Assembly (NCBI GenBank): GCA_015654495.1 | Contig: JAATGW010000504.1 | Location: forward strand, 1-26,472 | Source: Chitinophagales bacterium | Lineage (GTDB): Bacteria > Bacteroidota > Bacteroidia > Chitinophagales > Chitinophagaceae | DNA: 26,472 nt | Reading direction: 5' to 3' | Shown here: positions 1-7,445 of the stretch, piece by piece | Layout of the letters: the number at the start of each line of letters is the position of its first letter | How positions within the stretch are numbered: the first letter of the stretch is position 1 | Translations under genes and position numbers: made by a program | The notes under the pieces: model-generated | Told to the model about the DNA's origin: nothing | The model's input: the letters and a program-made list of their open reading frames with translations, nothing else | The model's database searches: none

Positions 1-442
1 AATAAAATTTTTTTAAAAGTGAACCTGATTGCTGGCAAAGCTGCCTGTAATACAGGTACTCTACATTGTGCATGCGCACAAAGGTTTTTCTGTTTCCAAG
101 AAGCCCCTGGTGCAGCAACCAGGTGGTGTGAACACCTTCAAAGAGAACCGGGTAATTATCCTGCTGAAGGTTTACGAGGAGGGTAGGATCTGCTCTTGAA
201 CTTACTATATAGGGAATAGCCAGAGACATTCCCTTGTGTCCTTCCTGTCTTGTGTAATAATTAACAGAGCTGCAATATTTATTTAACTCCTGCGGCCGCC
301 CGCGCCCATATTCAAAGCAATGAAGATGGATTTTAATACCGGCTTTATGAAGGGCTTTGAGTTTATAGAAAAGATCAAAAACACCACCGTAATCGGCAGG
401 CCAGGGTACATCGTGACAAACAATATGAAGTTGCTTTTCCAA
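1..442 (-). CDS. Glycosyltransferase, N-terminal part (runs off window start, TTG start)
   Basis: The minus strand is open from a TTG at 442-440 to the window edge, 147 codons without a stop. The N-terminus reads LEKQLHIVCHDVPWPADYGG, then VFDLFYKLKALHKAGIKIHL, a Rossmann beta-strand, glycine-rich loop and helix as in Bacteroidota GT-B glycosyltransferases. Further on are LHCFEYGRGRPQ, LFEGVHTTWLL and FVRMHNVEYLYYRQL, which resemble the acceptor-side domain of that family. The TTG directly follows the TGA of the upstream glycosyltransferase in the same frame, so the genes are probably translationally coupled. No in-frame ATG lies near this N-terminus; an in-frame ATG occurs only later, inside conserved sequence. 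The role is inferred to be transfer of a sugar to a surface glycan; donor and acceptor are unknown. The C-terminal half lies outside the window. Confidence 0.8.
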   Translation of the reverse strand, partial: MEKQLHIVCHDVPWPADYGGVFDLFYKLKALHKAGIKIHLHCFEYGRGRPQELNKYCSSVNYYTRQEGHKGMSLAIPYIVSSRADPTLLVNLQQDNYPVLFEGVHTTWLLHQGLLGNRKTFVRMHNVEYLYYRQLCQQSGSLLKKFY

Positions 443-1531
443 TCAGGCGAAAATTTGCTGGTATATTTCAATCAATTTCTTTTCTTCCTCCTCCCAGTTA
501 AGCTGGCCGGCAGCTGCAGAACATTGCAACTGCAGCTTCTTATATAAAACCTCATCTTCAATCAAATTGTTCAGATGGGCTGCAATACTTTCGGGTGAAA
601 GGTCTTCAATCATCAATGCAACGCCGTATTTGAGATTAATAGCCTGATATGCGGGGTAGTTGACACATAGCTGTGGTGTTTCAGCCTGGATATAGTCAAA
701 AAACCGGTTGGCCAGGGAATAATAGTTACTGAGTCCGTTGTTTTCAAAAAGCGTTATCCCTGCTTTTGCTTCTGCTGTTATCAGTTTCAGTTCTTCAGGA
801 TTTTTTTTTCCTTTGAGAAATACCTTTTGAGTCAGATTATGCTTGTTTATCAGCCCGCGGGTTTGTTCAAGGAAATTACCATCTCCATAAATATGTAATG
901 GTGCGTTCACCCATTGCATTGCCGGAATCAGGGTTTCAAAGCTTCTTCCCTCATTCACTGCTCCCTGATAAAGCAGATGATCCTTTCGTTTTACCTGTTT
1001 TGCAGGGCCACTTCTCAAGGGCATATTCCTGATTGTCTGGTAATTGACCTTATACTCTTTCTGAAAAATTTCCGCAATGGGTTCGCTAACGGTATAGCCA
1101 AACCGGAATCGGGGAACAAAAATGCGTTCGATTGTTTTCCATACCCTGTAAACTGCCGGTCTGGTCACCACTTCCTTCATTTCACAAAACAGTTCATGCG
1201 CATCATACACGCGTGGAATTTTCCGGAGAAGGGAAACAAAATATGCAGGTATAATGGTATCCAGATCAATCGCACAAATGAGATCGGTTTTATGAAAAAG
1301 CAGGAAGAAGAAAAGACGGAGATTATATTCTGCATAAAAACCGAATCCTTTTCCGAAAATACATTTGATCCGGTTCTGCCTGAAAGGCCTGGGCGGCAAT
1401 GGTTCTCCCTGGCCGTTTCTTACACCGATCAAAGTTACCTGGTAACCCTTATCTGCCAATGTTCCGCAAATCCGGATCATGCGCTGATCGTATTGCAGGT
1501 TATTGGTAACAGTAAAGGTTAATGATTTCAA
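443..1531 (-). CDS. Glycosyltransferase family 4-like protein
   Basis: This 362-residue protein has GT-B architecture. The N-terminal Rossmann domain starts MKSLTFTVTNNLQYDQRMIR, with LADKGYQVTLIGVR forming the first strand-helix unit, and CAIDLDTIIPA and PRVYDAHELFCEM follow around residues 85-120. The C-terminal nucleotide-sugar domain contains LLYQGAVNEGRSFETLIPAM, LHIYGDGNF, VFLKGKKNPEEL and the acidic stretch SNYYSLANRFFDYIQAETPQ. That stretch corresponds to the EX7E-like region of GT4 enzymes. No membrane segment or signal peptide is seen, so it is probably cytoplasmic and adds sugars to a lipid-linked or surface polysaccharide. It is followed without a gap by a second glycosyltransferase in the same frame. 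Donor and acceptor cannot be told from the sequence. Confidence 0.87.
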   Translation of the reverse strand: MKSLTFTVTNNLQYDQRMIRICGTLADKGYQVTLIGVRNGQGEPLPPRPFRQNRIKCIFGKGFGFYAEYNLRLFFFLLFHKTDLICAIDLDTIIPAYFVSLLRKIPRVYDAHELFCEMKEVVTRPAVYRVWKTIERIFVPRFRFGYTVSEPIAEIFQKEYKVNYQTIRNMPLRSGPAKQVKRKDHLLYQGAVNEGRSFETLIPAMQWVNAPLHIYGDGNFLEQTRGLINKHNLTQKVFLKGKKNPEELKLITAEAKAGITLFENNGLSNYYSLANRFFDYIQAETPQLCVNYPAYQAINLKYGVALMIEDLSPESIAAHLNNLIEDEVLYKKLQLQCSAAAGQLNWEEEEKKLIEIYQQIFA

Positions 1532-1656
1532 GTTCCGGTTTTTCGTGAAGATATTATTTTGATACTAACTGTCTGGAATAAGCGTGTACTGCAGCAAGAT
1601 AAAATTTCCAAATTCCCCGGAATTTTTATATGTTGGTGTACATAATTCCCTGAACC

Positions 1657-2175
1657 ATGGAAAATCTTCAGAATACTTCTGTTCAGCAAAAACCACAACG
1701 TCCAACCTTTTTAACTGTTTTGTGTGTGTTGAGTTTTTTGGGAAGCGGAATCGGAATTATTTCTAATTTATCCGGTTACCTGAATGCCGACGTTCAATCT
1801 GCTTTTCAGCAGGAGAAGATCGAAGAAACAAAAGAAAAAATTGACAAGCAGTTGGATGACGGGGAAGAGGGAAAAGAACTTGCAGACCGAATGTTGTCTG
1901 ACACTTCGGCCATCACCGACCCTGCAAAAAAGAAGAAAGATGCTTTGTATAGTTTTTTTGCCAATGTATTATCACTTGCGGGCGCAGTTTTAATGTTCAG
2001 ATTGAAAAGAGAAGGCTTTTATCTGTACGTGGCTGGCATCCTTATTTCAATTTTATCGCCGCTTTACGTTTTTGGCACGGGAAATCTGGTGAGTATGGGG
2101 ATCTCAATTGCTGTGGGTTTTGTAGGAATTATATTTATTCTCCTTTATTACCTGAATCTGAAATACTTGTCCTGA
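1657..2175 (+). CDS. Small four-helix membrane protein, unknown function
   Basis: This is a 172-residue protein that I do not recognise. A proline/glutamine-rich start leads into a hydrophobic helix at about residues 18-40. A charged helix follows at about 50-80, rich in Glu and Lys (EKIEETKEKIDKQLDDGEEG), and probably forms an extramembrane coil. Three more hydrophobic segments lie at about 97-115, 121-139 and 144-167. The layout suggests an inner-membrane protein with one large soluble loop. The ATG at 1657 is the first plausible start; a competing frame starting at 1584 overlaps it but has poor composition. It is divergent from the glycosyltransferase pair and about 115 bases upstream of rpsO, with its own transcription unit likely. 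Confidence 0.75.
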   Translation: MENLQNTSVQQKPQRPTFLTVLCVLSFLGSGIGIISNLSGYLNADVQSAFQQEKIEETKEKIDKQLDDGEEGKELADRMLSDTSAITDPAKKKKDALYSFFANVLSLAGAVLMFRLKREGFYLYVAGILISILSPLYVFGTGNLVSMGISIAVGFVGIIFILLYYLNLKYLS

Positions 2176-2242
2176 TCCGGCAACATATTATTAAAATGCC
2201 CAGAATTACAGGCGGAAGGCTTTTTTTGTAGCATTTTTTCCC

Positions 2243-2250
2243 TACCTTTG
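2243..2250 (+). promoter_or_regulatory. Bacteroidota -7 promoter box for rpsO
   Basis: TACCTTTG matches the TAnnTTTG -7 consensus of the Bacteroidota housekeeping sigma factor. A TTTG at 2225-2228 could be the upstream element, but the 14-base spacing is shorter than usual. The leader to the rpsO start would be about 35-40 bases. Confidence 0.6.
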
Positions 2251-2271
2251 CCCCCGTTTCGTAAAGAAAAG

Positions 2272-2289
2272 ATGCCAAAAAAATTTTGA
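2272..2289 (+). CDS. Possible five-codon leader ORF before rpsO
   Basis: ATG-CCA-AAA-AAA-TTT-TGA encodes MPKKF and ends one base before the rpsO ATG (TGA-G-ATG). It lies in the predicted leader downstream of the TACCTTTG box. Such a spacing would let a terminating ribosome restart at rpsO. It may equally be chance in an A-rich leader. Confidence 0.3.
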   Translation: MPKKF

Positions 2290-2290
2290 G

Positions 2291-2563
2291 ATGCCAACGT
2301 TAACAACTGAAAAAAAGTCGAGGATTTTTGCTGAGTTTGGTGGAAATGCTAAGAACACAGGTTCGATAGAGGGCCAGGTAGCCCTTTTGACAGAGAAAAT
2401 CAACCATATTTCGGCGCATTTGCAACTGAATAAAAAAGATTTTTCCACCCACCGGGGTCTGATGAAAATGGTAGGTCAGCGTAAACGCCTGCTTATCTAT
2501 TTAAGCAAACACAACCTCCAGGGATACCGCGCACTTATTGAAAAATTAGGACTCAGAAAATAA
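2291..2563 (+). CDS. rpsO: 30S ribosomal protein S15
   Basis: This 90-residue protein has the usual S15 length. It binds 16S rRNA in the 30S platform early in assembly. Family landmarks are present: the N-terminal helix TTEKKSRIFAEFG, the rRNA-contacting GSIEGQVALLTEKINHISAH segment at about residues 24-43, and the C-terminal stretch STHRGLMKMVGQRKRLLIYL followed by RALIEKLGLRK. The start at 2291 gives the normal N-terminus. The gene sits directly upstream of pnp, the widespread rpsO-pnp order, but a strong terminator lies between them. In E. coli S15 represses its own translation through leader RNA; the structure here is not the same and autoregulation is unproven. Confidence 0.97.
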   Translation: MPTLTTEKKSRIFAEFGGNAKNTGSIEGQVALLTEKINHISAHLQLNKKDFSTHRGLMKMVGQRKRLLIYLSKHNLQGYRALIEKLGLRK

Positions 2564-2582
2564 TTGATCCCTTCACAGAACT

Positions 2583-2614
2583 ATTCCCAACCAACGGTTG
2601 GGAATTAGTTTTTT
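2583..2614 (+). terminator. Rho-independent terminator after rpsO
   Basis: A perfect 10-bp stem, ATTCCCAACC (2583-2592) with GGTTGGGAAT (2596-2605), closes a 3-base loop and is followed by TAG and a run of six T. It begins 20 bases after the rpsO stop and should reduce readthrough into pnp. Confidence 0.85.
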
Positions 2615-2641
2615 GTAGTCATTCCTCTTAAACAAGCTTTT

Positions 2642-4780
2642 ATGCTTCAACAACCTATCCAATCCGTAGTTGACCTGGGAGATGGTCAGCCAATAACGAT
2701 TGAAACCGGCCGTCTTGCCCGTCAGGCTGATGGCGCTGTTACCTTACGCCAGGGTAACTGTGTGATTCTTGCCACCGTTTGTGCGAACAGAGAACCAAAA
2801 GAAGGGCAGGATTTCTTCCCTCTTTCGGTAGATTATATGGAAAAATTTGCTTCTGCCGGACGGATTCCGGGCTCCTTCTTCAAAAGAGAAGGCCGCCTGA
2901 GCGATTCAGAAGTGCTGATCAGCAGACTTATAGACCGTGCTTTGCGACCTTTGTTCCCTGAAGACTATCTCTGTGATGTTCAGGTGATTTTGACGCTTAT
3001 TTCATCTGATCCTCAAATTATGCCTGATTCGCTGGCCTGCTTCGCAGCATCAGCAGCACTGGCTGTTTCTGATATCCCTATTAAAGAAATTATTTCTGAA
3101 GTTCGTGTTGCGCGGGTAGAAGGTAAACTGATCGTTAATCCGAGACGTGAAGATCTTGTTAAAGCAGATATGGATTTTATGATCGGCGCTACCGAAAAGA
3201 ACCTGATGATGGTGGAAGGCGAGGCCAAAGAATGTTCGGAAGAAGATTTCATTAAAGCACTGGAACTAGGTCATGAGGCGGTTCGTAAGCAAATCGCAGC
3301 CCAGATTGAACTGAGAAATAAAGTGGGAATCACAGAAAAAAGAGATTATCCCAAACCTCCGCAAAATGAAGATATCAGGCAGAAAGTGAATGAGCTCACT
3401 GCTGCAAAAATTTACGAGATTTCTAAATCCGCCACCAGCAAAAATCTTCGCACCGACGCTTATAAAGCTTTAGGCGAAGAGCTGAAAAATTCATTTGGCG
3501 AAGAAACAGATCCTGCCGATATTAAACTGGCAAAAAAATACTACGAAGATTTTAAATGGGAGATCGTTCGCAGCATGATCCTGGATGATCGCCGTCGCCT
3601 CGATGGCCGCGCTCTCGACGAAGTTCGCCCTTTGAATATGGAAGTGGATGTGCTTCCGTCACCTCACGGTGCTTCTTTATTTACCCGCGGTGAAACACAG
3701 TCATTGACAACAATCACGCTCGGTACGCCTCTTGACGAATTGCTTGTTGAGAGCGCAGCGAAATCGGAATACAGCAAGTTTATTTTACACTATAATTTCC
3801 CTCCTTATTCTACCGGTGAAGTAAAATTTCTCCGTGGCGCTGGTCGCAGGGAAATCGGGCATGGAAATCTTGCGCAGCGTTCGCTGAAACAGATTATGCC
3901 TGGTAACGACTACCCGTACACGGTGCGCATAGTAAGTGATATCCTGGAATCAAACGGTTCTTCGTCGATGGCTACTGTTTGCGCCGGTTCACTCGCTTTA
4001 ATGGATGCAGGTGTTCCTTTCCCGAAACATGTGGGTGGTGTGGCCATGGGGTTGATTACCCGTCAGTCAGATGGTAAATACGCTATTCTTACAGATATCC
4101 TTGGTGACGAAGATCACCTGGGTGATATGGACTTTAAAGTAACCGGAACACGTGATGGTATTTGCGGTATACAGATGGATATCAAGATAGATGGCCTGAG
4201 CATGGAAACGATGCGTGAAGCTCTGGAACAGGCCCGTAAAGGCAGGTTACATATCCTTGACTCAATGTATGCATGTATCGATAAGCCGAGAGAAGAAGTG
4301 AAGCCACATGCTCCGCGCATGATCAAACTCTTCATCGACAAGGAATTTATCGGAGCTGTTATCGGGCCACAGGGTAAGATCATTCAGGAAATTCAGCGTG
4401 AAACCGGAACTACAATCAATATAGAAGAAGTAGGAAACCAGGGCGAAGTGAGTGTATTCAGTCCGGTGAAAGAAGGCCTTGACCGTGCAGTTGCCTGGAT
4501 CAAGGGAATCGTTTCTCAGCCGGAAGAAGGTGAAGTATATGAGGCGAAAGTAAAATCAATTATGCCTTATGGTGCATTTGTTGAATTCCTTCCCGGTAAA
4601 CAAGGGCTGCTACATATCAGTGAAGTAAGCTGGAAAAGGCTTGATTCGCTGGAAGGCATTCTTAAGGAAGGCGATTCATTAAAAGTGAAACTGATTGGCG
4701 TGGATCAGAAAACCGGAAAGTTTAAACTCAGCCGGAAAGCATTGATGGCAAAACCGGAAATGAACGGGCCAAAAGCTTAA
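2642..4780 (+). CDS. pnp: Polyribonucleotide nucleotidyltransferase (PNPase)
   Basis: This 712-residue protein has the standard length. PNPase degrades RNA 3' to 5' with phosphate, releasing nucleoside diphosphates, and can add 3' tails in reverse. Domain order is complete: RNase PH core 1 (about residues 10-145), the helical linker domain, RNase PH core 2 (about 325-545), a KH domain with the VIGPQGKII GXXG loop (about 560-615) and a C-terminal S1 domain (GAFVEFLPGKQGLLHISEVSW, about 625-695). Catalytic acidic residues lie in DILGDEDHLGDMDF (residues 485-498). RNA-binding FFKREGR and RDGICGIQMDIKIDG are also present. A strong terminator follows the stop. Cytoplasmic, acting in RNA turnover, typically as a trimer. 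Confidence 0.98.
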   Translation: MLQQPIQSVVDLGDGQPITIETGRLARQADGAVTLRQGNCVILATVCANREPKEGQDFFPLSVDYMEKFASAGRIPGSFFKREGRLSDSEVLISRLIDRALRPLFPEDYLCDVQVILTLISSDPQIMPDSLACFAASAALAVSDIPIKEIISEVRVARVEGKLIVNPRREDLVKADMDFMIGATEKNLMMVEGEAKECSEEDFIKALELGHEAVRKQIAAQIELRNKVGITEKRDYPKPPQNEDIRQKVNELTAAKIYEISKSATSKNLRTDAYKALGEELKNSFGEETDPADIKLAKKYYEDFKWEIVRSMILDDRRRLDGRALDEVRPLNMEVDVLPSPHGASLFTRGETQSLTTITLGTPLDELLVESAAKSEYSKFILHYNFPPYSTGEVKFLRGAGRREIGHGNLAQRSLKQIMPGNDYPYTVRIVSDILESNGSSSMATVCAGSLALMDAGVPFPKHVGGVAMGLITRQSDGKYAILTDILGDEDHLGDMDFKVTGTRDGICGIQMDIKIDGLSMETMREALEQARKGRLHILDSMYACIDKPREEVKPHAPRMIKLFIDKEFIGAVIGPQGKIIQEIQRETGTTINIEEVGNQGEVSVFSPVKEGLDRAVAWIKGIVSQPEEGEVYEAKVKSIMPYGAFVEFLPGKQGLLHISEVSWKRLDSLEGILKEGDSLKVKLIGVDQKTGKFKLSRKALMAKPEMNGPKA

Positions 4781-4795
4781 AATAATCTAAATAAG

Positions 4796-4823
4796 AAAAA
4801 GGCTGCCTCAGGGCAGCCTTTTT
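4796..4823 (+). terminator. Rho-independent terminator after pnp
   Basis: GGCTGCC (4801-4807) and GGCAGCC (4812-4818) form a 7-bp GC-rich stem with loop TCAG, flanked by AAAAA and TTTTT that extend it to 12 bp. It begins 15 bases after the pnp stop. Its T-run is shared with the left end of the adjacent palindromic repeat. Confidence 0.88.
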
Positions 4824-4860
4824 ACGTTAAACCTTAAACGTTTAACGTTTAACGTAAAAA
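4819..4860. repeat. 42-bp near-perfect palindrome of AACGTTT-type heptamers, ending at the prmA start codon
   Basis: Seven-base units run ACGTTAA, ACCTTAA, ACGTTTA, ACGTTTA, ACGT from 4824 to 4855, bordered by TTTTT and AAAAA. Centred between 4839 and 4840, 20 of 21 base pairs match; the only mismatch is 4833/4846. The element ends at 4860 and the prmA ATG is at 4861. It belongs to the same family as the arrays at 9729, 13506 and 18744. Confidence 0.85.
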
Positions 4861-5682
4861 ATGCCAAAAGAATACATCTCCTTATCGTTTAAAGGGCTTG
4901 CTCCTGATCAGAAAGACCTGCTGTCCGGATTACTCGGCGATGTCGGTTTCGATGGATTCGAAGAAAGAGATCCGGATCTTTTTCTTGCATTCGGAGATAA
5001 ATCGCTTGTTCAAAATGAGAAACTCGAAGAAATCTTTCGGTTAACCGGCCTCGTTGCCAGCACAGAATTTATTCAGGAAAAAAACTGGAATGAGGAATGG
5101 GAACAATCCTTTGAACCTGTAATAATTCCTGGTAAAGTAGCAGTTCGTGCTTCATTCCATGCTCCGGTATCCAATATTCCGTATGAAATCATCATTACTC
5201 CGAAAATGAGTTTTGGAACCGGCCACCATGCAACCACCTGGCTAGTTATGGAAGAAATGATGAAGCATCAATTCAGCGGAAAATCTGTGTTTGATTTTGG
5301 AACAGGAACCGGAATTTTAGCAATTCTGGCTGAACAATTGGGAGCGGCTGATGTTTTTGCGATAGATAATGATATGTGGAGCATTGACAATGCCATTGAG
5401 AATATCGCTATGAATAATTGCAAAAAAATTAAGATATTATTAGCTGATTCATGGAATCCCGATAAAAAATCGGATATCATCATTGCAAATATCAATAAAG
5501 GGGTTATTTTAGATAAACAGGAACACCTGATACAGTCATTGGTTAAAGAAGGTCTCCTCATACTTAGCGGCTTACTGGTTTCGGATCAGGAAGATATTGA
5601 AGCAGCATTTGAGCCATCACTGGGTAAACCTTTATTTATCAATGAAAAAAATAATTGGATTTCTTTAACGTTTAGGAAATAA
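4861..5682 (+). CDS. prmA: Ribosomal protein L11 methyltransferase
   Basis: This 273-residue class I SAM-dependent methyltransferase methylates lysines and the N-terminus of ribosomal protein L11. The N-terminal substrate-recognition domain contains the family signature NWNEEWEQSFEPV (about residues 75-87). It is followed by the linker ITPKMSFGTGHHATTWL. The catalytic domain shows SAM motif I, VFDFGTGTGILAI, the acidic FAIDNDMWSIDNA and the ANIN post-motif in place of NPPY (ANI is normal for PrmA). Start ATG 4861 gives the expected N-terminus and leaves no spacer after the palindromic repeat, so no ribosome binding site is seen. The last codons (SLTFRK) include a single TTTAACGTTTA heptamer-like unit at 5665-5675. 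Confidence 0.94.
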   Translation: MPKEYISLSFKGLAPDQKDLLSGLLGDVGFDGFEERDPDLFLAFGDKSLVQNEKLEEIFRLTGLVASTEFIQEKNWNEEWEQSFEPVIIPGKVAVRASFHAPVSNIPYEIIITPKMSFGTGHHATTWLVMEEMMKHQFSGKSVFDFGTGTGILAILAEQLGAADVFAIDNDMWSIDNAIENIAMNNCKKIKILLADSWNPDKKSDIIIANINKGVILDKQEHLIQSLVKEGLLILSGLLVSDQEDIEAAFEPSLGKPLFINEKNNWISLTFRK

Positions 5683-5729
5683 GCGGGCTTCATTAACAGC
5701 CTCTTAATTACTGAATTGTTTAAGAGCTG

Positions 5730-5737
5730 TATATTTG
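5730..5737 (+). promoter_or_regulatory. Bacteroidota -7 promoter box for plsY
   Basis: TATATTTG fits TAnnTTTG exactly and lies 29 bases before the plsY ATG, in the gap after prmA. No TTG at the usual 17-23 base distance was found, so only the -7 half is supported. Confidence 0.45.
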
Positions 5738-5766
5738 TTTCTCTTATTTCAACCGCCTAACGAACG

Positions 5767-6426
5767 ATGAACGAACTTTTACTTGTTATATTGGCCTATT
5801 GTATAGGCTCCATTCCTACTGCGGTTTGGATCAGTAGAAGCCAGTTCAATATCGATATCAGAGATTACGGAAGTGGCAACGCCGGGGCAACCAATACTTT
5901 CAGGGTGCTCGGAGCCCGGTGGGGTACTGCGGTAATGATCATCGATATGCTGAAAGGACTGGTTGCTGTTAAACTTGCGCTACTTCTCCCTTATTATGTT
6001 CAGAATGATTTTGCCCGCACAAATCTTCAGATCGGGTTAGGTCTCGCTGCTGTGCTGGGGCATATCTTCCCCATCTGGGCTGAATTCCGGGGAGGTAAGG
6101 GGGTGGCTACTTTGTTTGGTCTGGTGCTGGCCATTTCGCCACTAACTTCTCTTTGCTGTATCGGCGTTTTTTTACTGGTACTTTTTTTTACAAGATTTGT
6201 TTCCCTCAGCTCAATACTCGCAAGTCTCGCATTCCCTGTATTTATCCTTGTAATCTTTAATGTTGACAACGAAGCATATCGCATTTTTGCTATCGCAGTT
6301 GCTCTGCTTGTAATACTTACACATCAGAAAAACATTACCCGTTTACTGCGCGGCAGTGAAAGCAAGGCCCCTATCTTCAAAGGACGTGACCGCAGAAGAG
6401 AGAGAAGGCATAACGATGACTTCTGA
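5767..6426 (+). CDS. plsY: Acyl-phosphate:glycerol-3-phosphate acyltransferase
   Basis: PlsY transfers an acyl group from acyl phosphate to the sn-1 position of glycerol-3-phosphate, the first step of phospholipid synthesis, in the inner membrane. The 219-residue protein shows the family's three conserved cytoplasmic loops. Motif 1 is GSIPTAVWISRS (about residues 13-24), motif 2 is GSGNAGATNTFRVLG (about 37-51), and motif 3 is GHIFPIWAEFRGGKGVATLFG (about 98-118). About five hydrophobic membrane segments alternate with these. The C-terminus has a basic tail (GRDRRRERRHNDDF), slightly longer than in many homologues. The start at 5767 places the first helix directly at the N-terminus, as is usual. 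Confidence 0.96.
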   Translation: MNELLLVILAYCIGSIPTAVWISRSQFNIDIRDYGSGNAGATNTFRVLGARWGTAVMIIDMLKGLVAVKLALLLPYYVQNDFARTNLQIGLGLAAVLGHIFPIWAEFRGGKGVATLFGLVLAISPLTSLCCIGVFLLVLFFTRFVSLSSILASLAFPVFILVIFNVDNEAYRIFAIAVALLVILTHQKNITRLLRGSESKAPIFKGRDRRRERRHNDDF

Positions 6427-6510
6427 TTTTTTTTTAATTGTTTCCAATAAATTGCAGGATTTCTGAATCTGGTATAAGTATTGAATTTATCCCCGAAAGA
6501 AATTTCAATT

Positions 6511-7329
6511 ATGCGATTTTTATTTGTTTGTCTTGCCGGATTAATCGGCCTTGGTTCCTGTCAGAAAAATAAAATTACCGGTAGAAATCAACTGATCCTT
6601 GTCAGTGAGTCAGAAGTCAATGCCATGGCATTGCAGGAGTATAAAACATTTCTTTCAACAAACCCTGTTGTGCCCAAAGGCACCAGTGCTGATCAGCAGA
6701 TGGTCGCCAGGGTAGGTCAGCGTATTGCAACCGCAATCACCAGCTATTATAAAACTGAAGGTAAATCTGAGCTACTGAACGGATACCAGTGGGAATTCAA
6801 TCTCGTAGAGTCAAAGGAAGTAAATGCCTGGTGTATGCCTGGTGGGAAAGTAGTTGTGTACACGGGTATCCTGCCAGTCACTCAGAATGAAGCCAGCCTC
6901 GCTGTAGTAATGGGACATGAAATTGCACATGCGCTTGCTTTACATGGCAATGAAAGAATGAGCCAGGGGCTTGCGCAACAATTAGGCGGAGCCGCCCTTT
7001 CCGTCGCTTTATCCAGCAAACCTGCTGAAACCCAGCAATTATTTATGGCAGCTTATGGAATAGGTTCAAATGTTGGAGTTATACTCCCATATAGCCGGAA
7101 ACAGGAGTTGGAAGCTGATCAGTATGGGTTGATTTTCGCCGCATTGGCCGGATATGATCCACGCGAGGCCGAAGCTTTCTGGCAGCGCATGGCAAAACTC
7201 GGTCAGGGTCAGAAACCTCCCGAATTACTCAGCACACACCCTTCAGATGAAACCAGAATCCAGAAAGTGAAGGTTTATGCACAGGACGCAATGAAATATT
7301 ACAAATCGGGAACTCAGCAGGCTAAATAA
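6511..7329 (+). CDS. M48-family metalloprotease, lipoprotein
   Basis: The ATG at 6511 is preferred over a TTG 30 bases upstream because it yields a compact lipoprotein signal (MRFLFVCLAGLIGLGSCQK) with lipobox LGSC. The mature protein would be lipid-anchored in the envelope. The zinc protease motif HEIAH occupies residues 136-140 (HEXXH), and the third ligand is E201 in QELEADQYG, the M48 arrangement. GGKVVVYTGILPV and THPSDETRIQKV are further M48 signatures. At 272 residues it resembles stand-alone soluble M48 proteases of the LoiP/YcaL type, not the multi-pass HtpX/Ste24 enzymes. It probably takes part in quality control of envelope proteins; the substrate is unknown. Confidence 0.92.
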   Translation: MRFLFVCLAGLIGLGSCQKNKITGRNQLILVSESEVNAMALQEYKTFLSTNPVVPKGTSADQQMVARVGQRIATAITSYYKTEGKSELLNGYQWEFNLVESKEVNAWCMPGGKVVVYTGILPVTQNEASLAVVMGHEIAHALALHGNERMSQGLAQQLGGAALSVALSSKPAETQQLFMAAYGIGSNVGVILPYSRKQELEADQYGLIFAALAGYDPREAEAFWQRMAKLGQGQKPPELLSTHPSDETRIQKVKVYAQDAMKYYKSGTQQAK

Positions 7330-7408
7330 TCAAAAACAGTTATATAACTCATAAGGTAAAAAATCAGGCTTTTGTCAGTAAAAAGAGGAAGATGTTCGGT
7401 TAATGTAT

Positions 7409-7416
7409 TACCTTTG
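7409..7416 (+). promoter_or_regulatory. Bacteroidota -7 promoter box
   Basis: TACCTTTG, followed by CC as at the rpsO promoter, sits 29 bases before the start of the DUF3052-like gene at 7446. No clear TTTG element at standard spacing is visible. Confidence 0.55.
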
Positions 7417-7445
7417 CCGTTCATCCTTTAAAATTCTGTTGAAGC

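Noticed and set aside
283..471. Minus-strand 62-residue frame over the glycosyltransferase junction
   Set aside because: It is out of frame with the conserved second glycosyltransferase that covers the same bases and shows no family features.
914..1522. 202-residue plus-strand frame opposite the glycosyltransferase
   Set aside because: It lies wholly antisense to a well-supported GT4 gene, has no recognisable motif and a Cys/His/Phe-rich composition typical of antisense frames.
4819..4860. CRISPR-like reading of the heptamer arrays
   Set aside because: Units are 7 bases with no spacers, so they are tandem or palindromic repeats and not a CRISPR array.
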